A stretch of 64,000 nucleotides of DNA from Przewalskia tangutica (lineage: Eukaryota; Streptophyta; Magnoliopsida; Solanales; Solanaceae): contig CM056721.1 in NCBI GenBank assembly GCA_029844215.1, positions 14,892,368-14,956,367 of the forward strand. Reading direction: 5' to 3'. The notes below the pieces were generated by a model. That model made no database searches, had not been told where the DNA came from, and saw nothing but the letters and a program-made list of their open reading frames with translations. Position numbers and translations under genes: made by a program. Within the stretch, counting starts at the first letter, position 1. Every line of letters begins with the position of its first letter. Below, in pieces: positions 47,190 to 58,700 of this stretch.

Positions 47190-50100
47190 TATTTAAATAG
47201 CGAACCCTGCTCAACATGCAAATGTTAGAAAATAAATAATAAAATGCTAATAAAGTTTAAGAGGCTTAAAGGTTTTAAAAATGCTAAAAGGATGCTAAAA
47301 TTGCAAAAGATGCTAAAGTTTAAAAGGGTGCTAAAATGCTAAAGGGTTGCTAGAATGCTAAGGGTTCGCGGAGTCGCCACCTAATTAATTGGGTGAATTA
47401 GGACACCTAAATGTTTCACTAGTTTGAAGTAAAACATTAACTCCATTTTAATGGTCTGCTAAACTTAATGAGATTAGGTAAGGGTTCATTAATCTAGAGG
47501 AAGGGTTAGACACCCTAAGATCCGCTAACTTGCGGTTGTCCTGCCAAACCTAGGGTTAATTATTTTTGCTAAGATGCAATGTAGAGGGTGTTTTAGTAAA
47601 AGAATGTATTTTGTCTCGTATTAAGAAATTACACGACTAGTGCTATATGTGTAAAGTTTAAGAGCATGCATTTATAAATTTTTTGACTTATTGACTAAAT
47701 GTATACATTTGCCTATCTTGATTAGTATACTACATGCTTAAAAGGGGGCTTCCTTAGTATATATATAAAAATAAGATTTATATATGGATTTTATAGCAAA
47801 TGGTTTGGGGATGTTAAAAAAATAATATCCTAGCTACATGATTAATTATGCAAGTTAAGATTATTCGGTGGTTTAATATAGCTTAAACTATGTATGGATA
47901 ATCTAAAATATTTAATTCGAAGGGAAACAAATTGCTAATTAACTACTTTCTAATCTATTGACTTAAGGTTTGGCATTCTAAGAGTTCTACTAATAACGTA
48001 ATGTTAGACAATTGATTTACAATAAATGAATGGGCAAGATAAAGGAAATAATAGTGACTCAAGGGGATGGCGACAACATTAGCCGGTGGCTTGGAGTTTT
48101 CGAGACAGGGATGAAGATGCACATAGATGTAGGTCCTTGTTTGTTGTAACTCATGAGGAGTCATGATGAGACTCTTCGTTTAGCTCCGATGCGTGTCATG
48201 CAAAAGATAAGAAGATAAGGATTAGTATATGCTTTATATCTTTATCAAATTATAAATTGGCGTAAGGCCTAAACACATAATCACCAAATGTTCATGCAAG
48301 AAAAACTGATATAGGACAGTTTATGTATTGTCATCGCCTGGACAGTGAAGCCTAAAGGGGCCCAAATTCCTTTATGCACAAATTGGGTTTCAGCCCAAAC
48401 ACCTTACACACCACCATGACAAGTTGACAACCATGGCAGGTGAAGCCTCGGATAGTCCATTTCTTTAAACACAAAAAGGAGTAGGCTGGCCCAGACATTC
48501 CGTTGATCAGGGACTGGCCCCAAAACATTTCCCAAACAATTTAAAGGTAAAAATACTTTTTTTTTTTTAAAATGACTTGGGGATACTGCCAGCTATTCAA
48601 CACTTAGACAGACAAAGACAAGCATGTTTACGGACCAATTAAATTTATAGGTATGATGCATTCAATAGCATACAAAATATACATGATATTATTTGATATA
48701 CCCGGAAGATATACATGCAAAATAAGGAAAGATGTATTCGTATCAAGGGATAAATCTGGCAGGTCAAATTCAGGATATTTCTCATACTGAATACTTCAGA
48801 GGCAACATGTTTAAACACAGTTCAATCCTACCAATTATTTCTGATCCCCGGAGACAATGTAAATTTATACAAGCTTAATACTTGACATGGTATAAACAAC
48901 TTCAGTAGGCGTAGGAAAACTAATACCTACGCGATAATCTATAGCTATGACAAAAGGTTAAATGATGATGCACTGTGTAATAAAAGACAAATATCACTGG
49001 AGCCTATATGTACAAACAAATGATCAATGGTAACAAAGTATATAGACATGCAATCAACTTAAACCAAATACATATATCCAGACCATCCAATGGACTGACA
49101 TGGCAAACCGAATGACTCAGGAGGTACTGTATATTATTACGGGCATAATTTCAGCATTTAGATAGATAAATGCCAATGAATGGATAATTCAGAAGACATG
49201 TTTCGGGATGGGAGTTTCACCTATCAAAGGAAGAAGGGGATTCATTGATCCTGACTACATACTCATTTAGACATTTTTAAGCACAATTCTAGTTCTTCAT
49301 TTGTATAATTTATATTTAATGAACAAGGACTCACAAAAAAAAACTGATTCGAACATTTTGCTGTTTCATACAGTCTACCAAGCTATTTACTCAAGTCAAC
49401 AATACACCACATAAGATCTGTAATCAGCCAATTGCACCACACAAATGCACGTAGATTACAAAGCTTTCGCCACTTTGCCAAAAGTTTTAAAGGGACTGGT
49501 TAGGACACCAAATCCTATGGTAGCAAGCTAACATAATATTTAATACAACTTTCAGTGATAGTGAGTACATTATACGTGGGTTCATGTCAAACCAAACACA
49601 GAAGGACAACTTTAAGCCTCAAGTATTCATGCTTCTAGTTACACAAGTTCTTCCCTATGTACTGTGAATATAAATACACTATTTCTGGATTGGTATAAGT
49701 ATTATAACATTGGCAAATATAGTCAAAGAGCATTACAGTATCCATACACCCACAAAACATGCTTCACATTAGTTTAACATACCTAAGTAACAAACGACGT
49801 TTATACCAACATATTTCTCAATCAGTAGACATCACACGAGCGTAAAAGCGTAAATGAGCAGTAAAGGAAAAGTGATGAATTTACCTTCTCCGGGCAGCGA
49901 ACCGAGGCAGCGTATCAAGTCGTCGATCCGCTCGGGTTTTGGTTTTGCGATGCGAATAAAAGGGCAAAGCTTGTTTGCTGATTTCTTGACTGATATTGAA
50001 AGAAAGGGTTTCGGCTAAAGGATGCTAACAGTTCCTCGAGTTTCCCTACGTTATGGCGATTGAGTAGATTTTTGTTCGTCTCAGGGTTTCAGAAAGGTGC

Positions 50101-51187
50101 TAGGTTCTGGACGATAGAAGATGCCATTGCATGTATGTCGATCGGCTTTTTGTTTAATTGAAAAGGAAAGGAGGTCTGGATTGCTGCCCCCGTGTCCTTC
50201 GAATTCTGAATCCCCCAATCGATGCCTTCGCACGCTCTTATATAGCCTAACCCTAGGTTCTAATATTGGTAAGTAAATAAAGGCTGATTCTTGCTTGATT
50301 CGACGAGATTTCGTATTGATTTGTAAGTGATTTCAAACCGGTAACGATTTGAAGGAAAATCTGGTTTTATGGTAAGAAATCGTTGGCTAGGTTAGTATGG
50401 GTAAGGAAGGTTGGCTAGGTGCGCGTGGTTAAGGAAAAGTCCGGATTCTCCGGCGAGAAATCCGGGCATGGCGGCGATCGATTGAGGCTTTCTCTCTTAG
50501 GGTTCTTCTTGAAGGCTGCGTTTTGTTTTCTTGGAAGAGACGAAGTAAAGTGGTCACGATAATAGAAATGCGTTGGTTTGAGGTGTTGAAATTTCGCGGG
50601 TTTTGGGTTGGGCGACGGGTTTTGGGCTGGGTAGATATTAAGTGTATTATTAGTATTAGTTTTAGGCTTAGTTAATTAATTAGTAGTAAATTAAAACAAT
50701 AAATTGTGCTTAGATTATTTAGGTGCTTTATTAAAATTATTACAAGAATAAAATGGGCGTGCTATTTAATTAGTGCTTAATACTTTGGAAAGCGGCGCTA
50801 TTATTTAAAAACTTATTATTGCATTATTTATTATTCTTTAAGTTAAAATTAAATTATCCTAACTTCAGGTGCTACAATGATTATGAAATTGCTTTGCATA
50901 TTAATAAATGCGGCTATGCTATTCGTCTTTGCTAAATTATTTATTTTATGTATTTATTATTAATTAAGAATCATGACAGTGCTTGAATTTAATTAATGTG
51001 GGCGCGGGACTCTAAGTGCTTAATACTCTACGTAAGACGCGATGCCATTACTAAATTGTTTATTTATGTCTGTATTAATGTTTTATTGCTGCATTTTATT
51101 ATTTTAAAATTATTAAAATTATTGTTGAAAATTAGTGTAATTTTATAGTTAATGACTGGACGGGAGGGTCAAAATTGGGTGTCAACA
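47190..51187 (+). mobile_element. Ogre-like element, terminal 3' LTR copy
   Basis: This matches the 5' LTR from about its position 29 (TATTTAAATAGCGAACC) to the end GGTGTCAACA. The ATATC target duplication follows. It is nearly identical to the 5' LTR apart from small indels, which suggests a recent insertion. A TATA box lies near 50236. Confidence 0.85.
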
Positions 51188-51545
51188 ATATCGGGGTCGG
51201 GTTTTTCATTTTTTTTGCACTTAAATTAAAAAAATAATATATATATAAACAACTCAATAATTGAACAAGATAGTTTAATAAAAACATCCAAGATTGTTTT
51301 TGTGCCTATTATATTATTTAATAGAAATATGATTTTTTTTGTAATACAATTTCAAAATTGCAATTTTGTGGTGTTGAAAGTTGCAAATAACACAGTAAAA
51401 TTGCAATTAAAAAAATTACCATTTTAAAAACACTTGTTCTAGTTTCTTTACAATGTCTTGTGGTTCTTCGGTTGGAATTGGATTTTGTTGGTCAAATTGG
51501 TCGACGTCGCTTGGACCTCCGTCAGATAAGATTTCGTTCTAGAAT

Positions 51546-51728
51546 TCATATCCAATCTCTGAATAATACTGCAATCTCCGAGTTGTCTCCCGTTAATGAG
51601 TGTTTGTGCTCTCCTATTTGAAATTTATCTGCCGAAAAAGTGTTTTCAGACGTTGTTGATGACGCTGGAATGTTCAACACATCTCGGGTCATCAATGACA
51701 GTGTCGGAAATATCTCCTCATTCTCCAT
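51546..51728 (-). pseudogene. hAT transposase C-terminal dimerisation region
   Basis: The frame reads FPTLSLMTRDVLNIPASSTT, then SENTFSADKFQIGEHKHSL and NSEIAVLFRDWI. This is the hAT C-terminal dimerisation domain (hATC) of Ac/RICESLEEPER-like transposases, where FP.LS..ARD.L.IP.S.V.SE..FS and a W near the end are diagnostic. The conserved Ala and Gly of AFS.G are altered. It lies in the right order to other hAT pieces but is not joined to them in one frame. Confidence 0.85.
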
Positions 51729-51980
51729 CTAGCATTTCAGCAAGTCTTCACGTCTTTCTTCATTGAGAACTGCTTGGTACAGTACAACACCTTGCAAAAC
51801 AAAAACATCAACTCGCTAGCTTGGTTAGTAGTGTTAACACTAAATATTTAATTTCTAAGACTTTCAATACTAGCCATAGAAACAACATATCTTTTTTGAG
51901 GTTGTGTTGAAGAAGAAGATGTCATGGTTTACATTTATCTCGTATGCTAGACAACACTCGTTCTTTAGTTTGTTTAATAT

Positions 51981-52030
51981 ACAACAACAACAACATACCC
52001 AGTGAAATCCCACAATGTGAGGTCTGGGGA
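51981..52030 (-). mobile_element. 50-bp RTE tail with 15-bp target duplication
   Basis: Only ACAACAACAACAACATACCC through GGTCTGGGGA is present. It is flanked by TAGTTTGTTTAATAT (51966-51980) and TAGTTTGTTCAATAT (52031-52045), a target duplication with one mismatch. This proves insertion by target-primed reverse transcription with extreme 5' truncation. Confidence 0.85.
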
Positions 52031-52059
52031 TAGTTTGTTCAATATGTGGTGGGTTATTT

Positions 52060-52214
52060 GAATTTTTGGGAGTTGGAGGTGGTAGTGTTGCTATACAATC
52101 ATAAATATTTTTAATAAGTGTTGTACATACGTCTATTTTAATAGCCGGATTTAATACAACACTAATAGTATAAATTGAGTGAATAGAATAATTTTTTTTC
52201 ATTTTGAGAAACAT
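52060..52214 (-). pseudogene. hAT transposase, DUF4413-like fragment
   Basis: The frame reads MKKNYSIHSIYTISVVLNPA followed by IKIDVCTTLIKNIYDCI. It resembles the segment before the dimerisation domain in plant hAT transposases (...IP.IY.IA..LDP..KL...). A small RTE-tail insertion at 51981-52030 separates it from the C-terminal piece. Confidence 0.5.
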
Positions 52215-52957
52215 TTTTTAATAGGTGTCTTATAAATTGATTTTTTCATATATTCACTAAGTAATAAAAAATATTAGAGCTATAGGATGACTAGAAGAAG
52301 TACCACTGCACTTGTTACCCCTACTAGAAGAAGCATGACCCTTACCCTTAAACATACATATTAATCCTTTCATTTTAATTATGCTAATAAATAGTTAAAG
52401 ATAATGAAATTAAGTGTGCTAATTAAAATAAAGAAACAATAATAATTTAATAAAGGAACGAATATACCAAACGTCGACGTGTAATCGAGAGGTTGAAAAT
52501 TGAACTTTGCTCGATGGATGATCCTCAAGCTAGTTGACAACTTCATTCTCAAATGAATAAATAAAATTGAATATTTAGTAGACAATATAGACTTATAGAG
52601 AGATAAATTGAGAAATTAGAGAGATTGTAGGAAGATTTGTGAGAAAGATGAAGAGAAAATGAGGTATTTATAATTGATTTTTTTGGGTTAAGGTGTAAAT
52701 ATAATAACGTAGGGGTTAAAAATAAATATTAAGGGGTAGGGGGTTGGGAGGCCAAAAATGGTCGTTGCACAACAACCAAAATATAAAATAGTCGTTGTAC
52801 AACGACTATTTTGTGCGAGACCGGGGCGGGACTACCCAATTCCCGTTACGATCGATATTCGAATCTCGTTACCGATAATGCGGTACCGAGGTGGGATCGG
52901 GGTGGGTCAGGGCGGGACCGGTGGCGAACCGCCCGGTTGGACAGCCCTAGAGTGGAG

Positions 52958-53312
52958 GGGGTAATTGGTCCCTTTCCTTATTTAATAAAATGTTAAATTG
53001 GGATTTTGATTTTTCTTTTGGAGGTTAAGTTGGTAATTGGGATTTAGGTGTAAATTACTTGAACATCGACTCTCCCCGACCGCCATTGTCGAGCGAGCCT
53101 ATTACGTGTCGATTTCATCACCTCATTCGACTCTAAGGTGAATTTGTTTCGCTTTAATGATCTAATTTTTCCCTTTTTACATGCCCTAGCTTTTATGCAA
53201 GCCTTCAATTTGCTGAAGCATAGTGTTTATTTTCAAGAGTCGGGAGAGAGATTGTGTGTATGAGTGAATTTTCTGTTGTACGAATTTCGTATGTTGTCCA
53301 ATATTGTTGTCG
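52958..53312. other. Spacer, no gene seen
   Basis: Mixed-composition spacer between the hAT end and an RTE tail. No family likeness was found. Confidence 0.4.
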
Positions 53313-53401
53313 ACCTACCAAGGTGGACGTAAAGTCCGTGTACACTCTACCCTTATAGACCCCACAGTGTGAGATTTTAATTGATATGTTGTTGTTGTAA
53401 T
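53313..53401 (+). mobile_element. RTE-type 3' tail with target duplication
   Basis: The sequence runs CCTACCAAGGTGGACGTAAA to GATATGTTGTTGTTGTAA. ATTGTTGTCGA occurs just before it (about 53302-53312) and again just after it (about 53407-53417), consistent with a target-site duplication. Confidence 0.75.
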
Positions 53402-53781
53402 TCAAGATTGTTGTCGAATTGGTGATATTTTCATTTGTGTCGTAGTCGTTTTTAGGGAAAAAGGAGTAGGGTTTTGTATTCAAGAGAGCGAGAACTAATT
53501 ACAATTGTTTGACCATCTTCGCAATCTACCATGGCATTAATTTTCGTGATTTGCAAGCTCATAACCTTAATTTACCCTTAAACTATTACCAATCTCAAAA
53601 ATGTATTTAACTTAAGATTTCATACCATTTTCAATTCAAAATCTTTTTTTGGAGAGCTCGAGGCATACTTTTTGCTGAGTTGGACACATTAAGTGGAGAA
53701 GCAGAGCGAAATATTTTGTACTTTGTTATATGAACAGAGTTCCTCTTTTCATATCTTTGAGAGTTCTGTTCTTATATAAAA

Positions 53782-54138
53782 CAGTGTTATTAAATGCAAA
53801 AAGCGCAAAAAAGTAAAGAGGTCGTTTGGGGCTTTAAGTGCAAATAAAGCGTGGGCTTTTAATGAGAAAAATTACAAATATGTATGTGTAGTCCAAGATT
53901 AAGATTAATAATCATAAGCATGAATAACAAATATATGGACAAAGAAATTGAAATGTTTTATGATGATAAAGTAAAATATCACTAGTTTAGTGTCTCATCT
54001 TCAGGATTTTTCTCATTGACAAGGAAAGGTATGCCTTTGAGTCTTGATGATGATACTGAAGTGCCCATAAAGCAAGGCGTAGCGCTCAACATGTTTTACG
54101 CCTCGCTTCAAGGTTCAAGTGCGCCTTTGACAACACTG
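53782..54138. mobile_element. hAT-type MITE (357 bp)
   Basis: The ends CAGTGTTATTAAATGC and inverted CAGTGTTGTCAAAGGCGC form a TIR. The flanks ATATAAAA (53774-53781) and ATATAAAT (54139-54146) form an 8-bp duplication with one mismatch, as for hAT elements. The interior has AAAGCGTGGGCTTT and AAGGCGTAGCGCTC phrases seen in Solanaceae repeats. It has no coding capacity. Confidence 0.8.
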
Positions 54139-54184
54139 ATATAAATTTGAAATATGTTTTCCTTCACCATGACAAATTCAAGGG

Positions 54185-55347
54185 GAGGTGTCATTGTGTA
54201 TGTTATTCGTGGATGACATAGTCCTGATTGATGAGACCCGCAACGGAGTGAACGCTAAGTTGGAGGTTTGGAGACAGACTCTGGAGTCTAAAAGGTTTAA
54301 GCTGAGTAGGATCAAGACATAATATTTGGAGTGCAAGTTCAGTAACGGGAGAGACCTTGAGACAAACGTGGAGGTGAGACTTGGTACTGTACCATCACAA
54401 AGAAAGGATGTTTCAAGTATCTCGGGTACATTATTCAAGAGAATGGAGAGATTGATGATGATGTTACACATCATATTGGCGCTGGGTTGATGAAATAGAG
54501 GCTTGCTTCTGTCGTCTTGTGCGATATAAAAGTGCCATCAAAACTTAAAGACAAGTTTTATAGGGTGGTAATTAGATCGACTATGTTGTATAGGGCGGAG
54601 TGTTGGCCAGTTAAGACTTCACACATCCAAAAGATGAAAGTTGCGGAGATGAGGATGCTTAGATGAATGTGTAAGCATACAAGGAGGGATATGATTAGAA
54701 ATGATGATATCCGGGACAGAGTGGGAGTGACCTCGGTGGAGGATAAGATGAGAGAAGCGAATTTGAGATGGTTCAGGCATGTGCAGATGAGAGACACAAA
54801 TGCCCAGTGCGGAGGTGTGAGAGGTTGACTATGGACGGGCTCATGAGGGGCAAAGGTAGGCCGAAAATGTATTGGGGAGAGGTGATTAGACGAGATATGA
54901 CACTGCAACTTATTGAGGACATGACTTTAGATATGAGATTGTGGAAGACACATATTAGGGTAGTAGATAGTTGAACGTATAGTGGTAATATTGTAGACAT
55001 GCTTAGCCTATCGTACTAGTAGACGCAATATTGCTTTATAGTTTTTCGTCGTTTGATTTCTGCTGCTGTGTGTTCTTTCGTATGCTTTGTTTATTTTATG
55101 TACCTGCGTTAGTTATTTTTTTTCCAGCTTTATCATGGCTTATCCGCTTTTGTTACCATCATTGTCATACTGCTTTAAATTTATTGTCCGGGTCTGACCG
55201 TTTCTCTTACTTTGCTTGTGTTTATGTTGTGTCTTGAGCCGATGGTTTTTCGGAAACAGCCGCTCTACCTACCAAGGTAGAAGTAAGGTCTGCGTACACT
55301 CTATCCTTCTCAAATCCCACGTTGTGGGATTTCACTGTTGTTGTTGT
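54185..55347 (+). mobile_element. RTE-clade LINE, copy C, 5'-truncated
   Basis: The plus strand encodes the catalytic block MLFVDDIVLIDETRNGVNAK (FVDD at 54206-54217). It continues with LEVWRQTLES, LKDKFYRVVIR, MDGLMRGKGRPKMYWG and DMTLDMRLW. A 3' UTR and the tail at 55231-55347 follow (GAGCCGATGG...GTTGTTGTTGTTTT). In-frame stops and frameshifts make it inactive. The tail is the same sequence found alone at several other sites in this window. Confidence 0.85.
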
Positions 55348-55795
55348 TTTCCTTTACCATCCTTTAACAACCTTTGCCCTGAAAGAAGACAAGTGAAGAC
55401 TAATGTTCATGCTATATGGGCTGAAATTGATCACGACTCTAGAGAAGATATTGGAACCAATATTTTTATCCTTGATACGTTTTTAATATTGTACTTTTGA
55501 GAGCCTCTGATATCCTCTATAACTTAGCACAAGTTACAAATCCACTTTATTTCTGCCAAGTACTCTCCTTGATCAGTTATGTAGATATGCATTGGTTGTA
55601 ATGTCATTGTTCTAGAGATTTTTGTGTTGCAGTGCCAGAAGAAAGACATTCACACACACATATAATCTCATCTAATTTATTCTCTTCTTTTTCCTTGTAA
55701 TAGGGAGAGTTTGGAGGCTTGAAATCAAGCAGCTAAAGCGTTCACTGCTTCGTTTACATATCATTTTCTTCAGGGGGATTCTTTCTTATATAAAA
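55348..55795 (+). promoter_or_regulatory. MFAP1 upstream region and 5' leader
   Basis: Only about 450 bp lie between the LINE tail and the MFAP1 start codon, so the promoter is here or reaches into the LINE. A CT-rich stretch ending CCTTGTAATAG near 55705 could be a leader intron acceptor. No certain TATA box can be assigned. Confidence 0.35.
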
Positions 55796-58700
55796 ATGTC
55801 GGTAACAGCTGGTGTAAGTGATACACTTATTGCAATTAGGGAAAAGCTCAGGGGTAAAATTGGTCAAACAAAAGTGAAAAGATATTGGCCTGGTAAAGCT
55901 CCTGAATGGGCAGATGAACCGGAAAAAGATGAGGATATTAGGATGAATAGGGAAGCAGCGCTTGAGAAAGCCTTTCCCAGCCAGGGCGGTTCAGACATTG
56001 CAAGAAAGGATGATGCAAGGCTGCGTCGACTGGCAGAGAGTAGAGTTGATAATCGTGAGGAAATCAGAGCAGATCATCGACGCATCCGGCAAGCGGAGAT
56101 TGTTTCAACCATAGAAGAAGAAAATAGAAGACTGGAAAGAATGGAATTTGAGGAGGACGATGAAGATGCCTTGGATGAAAGGAGGAGGAGAATCAGGGAA
56201 AAGAATCTTCAGAGGCAACAGGAAGAAGCTCTGCCGGAGGAAGAAGAAGAGGAGGTAGAGGAAGAGGAAGAAGAAGAATCAGAATATGAGACTGAATCAG
56301 AGGAAGAGACAACAGGGATAGCAATGGTGAAACCAGTTTTTGTTCCAAAATCTGAGAGAGACACCATAGATGAGCGTGAGAAGCGTGAGGCAGAGGAACG
56401 AGCTCTCGAGGAGTTAGTGAAGAAGAGGTTGGAGGAGAGAAAACTTGAAACAAAACAAATAGTAGTTGAGAAGATACGAGAGGAAGAAATAATTCAGAAA
56501 AATTTGGAGCTGGAAGCTAATATTGCTGATGTAGATACTGATGATGAGGTGAATGAGGCTGAAGAGTATGAAGCATGGAAGTCCAGAGAAATTGCCAGGA
56601 TCAAGAGGGAAAGGGAGGACAGGGAGGCTAGTAAGAAGGAGAGGGAAGAAATAGAGAGGGTAAGAAACATGACGGAAGAAGAGAGAAAGGAGTGGGAAAG
56701 GAGAAACCCGAAACCTGCCCCACCACAGAAGCAGAAGTGGAAGTTTATGCAGAAATACTACCACAAGGGTGCTTTCTTTCAGTCAGATACTGATGACATA
56801 GCTGGAATTTCTGGTGCTGATAATATATACCATCGCGATTTCTCTGCACCAACAGGGGAGGATAAGTTGGATAAATCCATACTACCAAAAGTCATGCAGG
56901 TTAAACACTTTGGTCGCAGTGGAAGGACAAAATGGACACATCTTGTCAATGAGGACACAACTGATTGGAACAACCCGTAAGTACCTTAAACCTTCTATGT
57001 TACATGCTCATCTTTGCTCAATCAATTTGTCATGTAGATGTGCTGGATCAGCATTTCTAAATAAAGCATGCTTCAGTTGTGTCCGGTTTATTTCATGCTA
57101 GCATCTGGTTTGATGGTTTTAACGCAATGGTGAATATTAACTTTCACCAGCTGTGATTTTCTTAGCTGCTTCCCTTTGGTTGAAGGGATGTCACAGTTTG
57201 TACTATAGCATATTTGATTTTCTTGAAGCTGGTAGTATCTCTCAATTTTGGCCTTCCAAATTGAATTTAGTGTACATAAAAGCAAAGGATAAAATTGAAG
57301 TTATATAATCATTGTATATTTAATCAGACTTCAGATTTTTCACAGTTGTGTCAGAACTATTAGGAGAATAACGGCTCTAAGTCAGCTAACTTTATTCTGG
57401 AGTCTAGTTGGCCTTTTATGAAGTGAACGATTTTATCCCAAACAATACAGCGGATCATGTTTATAGCTCCTCTTTGTTTGTGTTTCTTTTTCTTCCTTTT
57501 ATTGGGTGGGGATAAGGGAGGGGGCGTGAGATGAGCCCATGGGTCTTGTCTTATATGCTGATGGATTCCTGCAAGCTCGATTAATCACCTCCTCTTTCTA
57601 TTATTCTTTTGCTTGGAATTTTTAAGTAATAATATTACCCTGGTAAGTGAAGTTATTAAATTTTAATTAGCTGAAGGTCTTAAGATAATGTATGTGCATC
57701 TCAGGGTGTAGAGAGGTTTATCTTATGTGTATCAGTACCTGGGGCGGGATTTCATGTGATATAAATCTTGGTGGTTGAGAGTATTCCAAAGGAGAAAATT
57801 TTCTTTTTGCTAGGTGGATTTCTAGGAATGAATGTATGAAGAATTCAATTGTCTATTGAGATGTTCCTTTCTGAGTGTTGGGACTTGGGTCCTTTAAAAT
57901 TTGACTGCATATTTATAGTGGTGGTGCTAGCACAGGCATCCTTTTTTATATGTTCCTGTTTAAATGCTCTCGCATTCTGTTTTGATGGTTGGGAAGTTTT
58001 TGTCACGGCTAACATACCTGGCCCACTGGATAGGAAAAGAAATAATATATCATAGGAAGGTTGTGACTGAGTTCAGAGTTTGGGGCCTTGAAACGACTTT
58101 AGAGGTGTGGGAGTGAGTGTGTCATGAACTTTAGGTGCTTTCTCAGTTTTACCTTGAAATTCCTACACAATTACCTGCTTGAATAGTCATGTATTAAAGT
58201 GAAATACTTTAAAAAGATTCATACGTAGTAGAAAACAGATGTGCTTATTAAGATCATTCTGGAGAAACATAGTAGAATATATTACACTAGTGAGACAATG
58301 GGATGCAATGTTTTGCTTCCAGTTCAGTAAGTTCGAGTTTGGAAAGGGAATCTCCCAAGATATAAGCACTTTTTTACTCAATAAAATTATCTACCTTAAT
58401 AAAAATAAATAAAAATACTCTTCAGTCGAGTAATGCGTTCACAGCCTATAACATACCTGAGTAGCTTAGAGCACCTGGGATTACAACTAAGACCAGTTTA
58501 AGAAAGAAAATACCTAGCATCCTGGTCCGTCCATTTGATCGACTGGTTTGTGCGGCTTGGCCGATTGGGTAGATCAAGTAAACTGTGGCAGCTGCAACAG
58601 AAGCTGAATATGCAAACAGCAATTCAAGGTCGCGTACCCAGACAGACTTAGCTTGTACTGAGAGGATGTATAGTAATAACTGGCCAAGTTCCTGGTTTTC

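Larger units (their letters stand above)
51193..52949 (-). mobile_element. hAT transposon, main body (internally deleted)
   Basis: On the minus strand this begins at TIR TAGGGCTGTCCAACCGGG (52949) with a GC-rich subterminal zone like that at 35455. It encodes pieces of an hAT transposase and then reaches the Ogre-like insertion. Without that insertion the element would be under 2 kb, too short for a full transposase gene. Confidence 0.75.

Noticed and set aside
56193..56764. Minus-strand frames of 86 and 116 codons
   Set aside because: They are antisense shadows of the MFAP1 coding exon with its purine-rich Glu/Arg codons.
57849..58055. 68-codon frame in the MFAP1 intron
   Set aside because: No family likeness and no splice context. 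It lies inside a well-defined intron.
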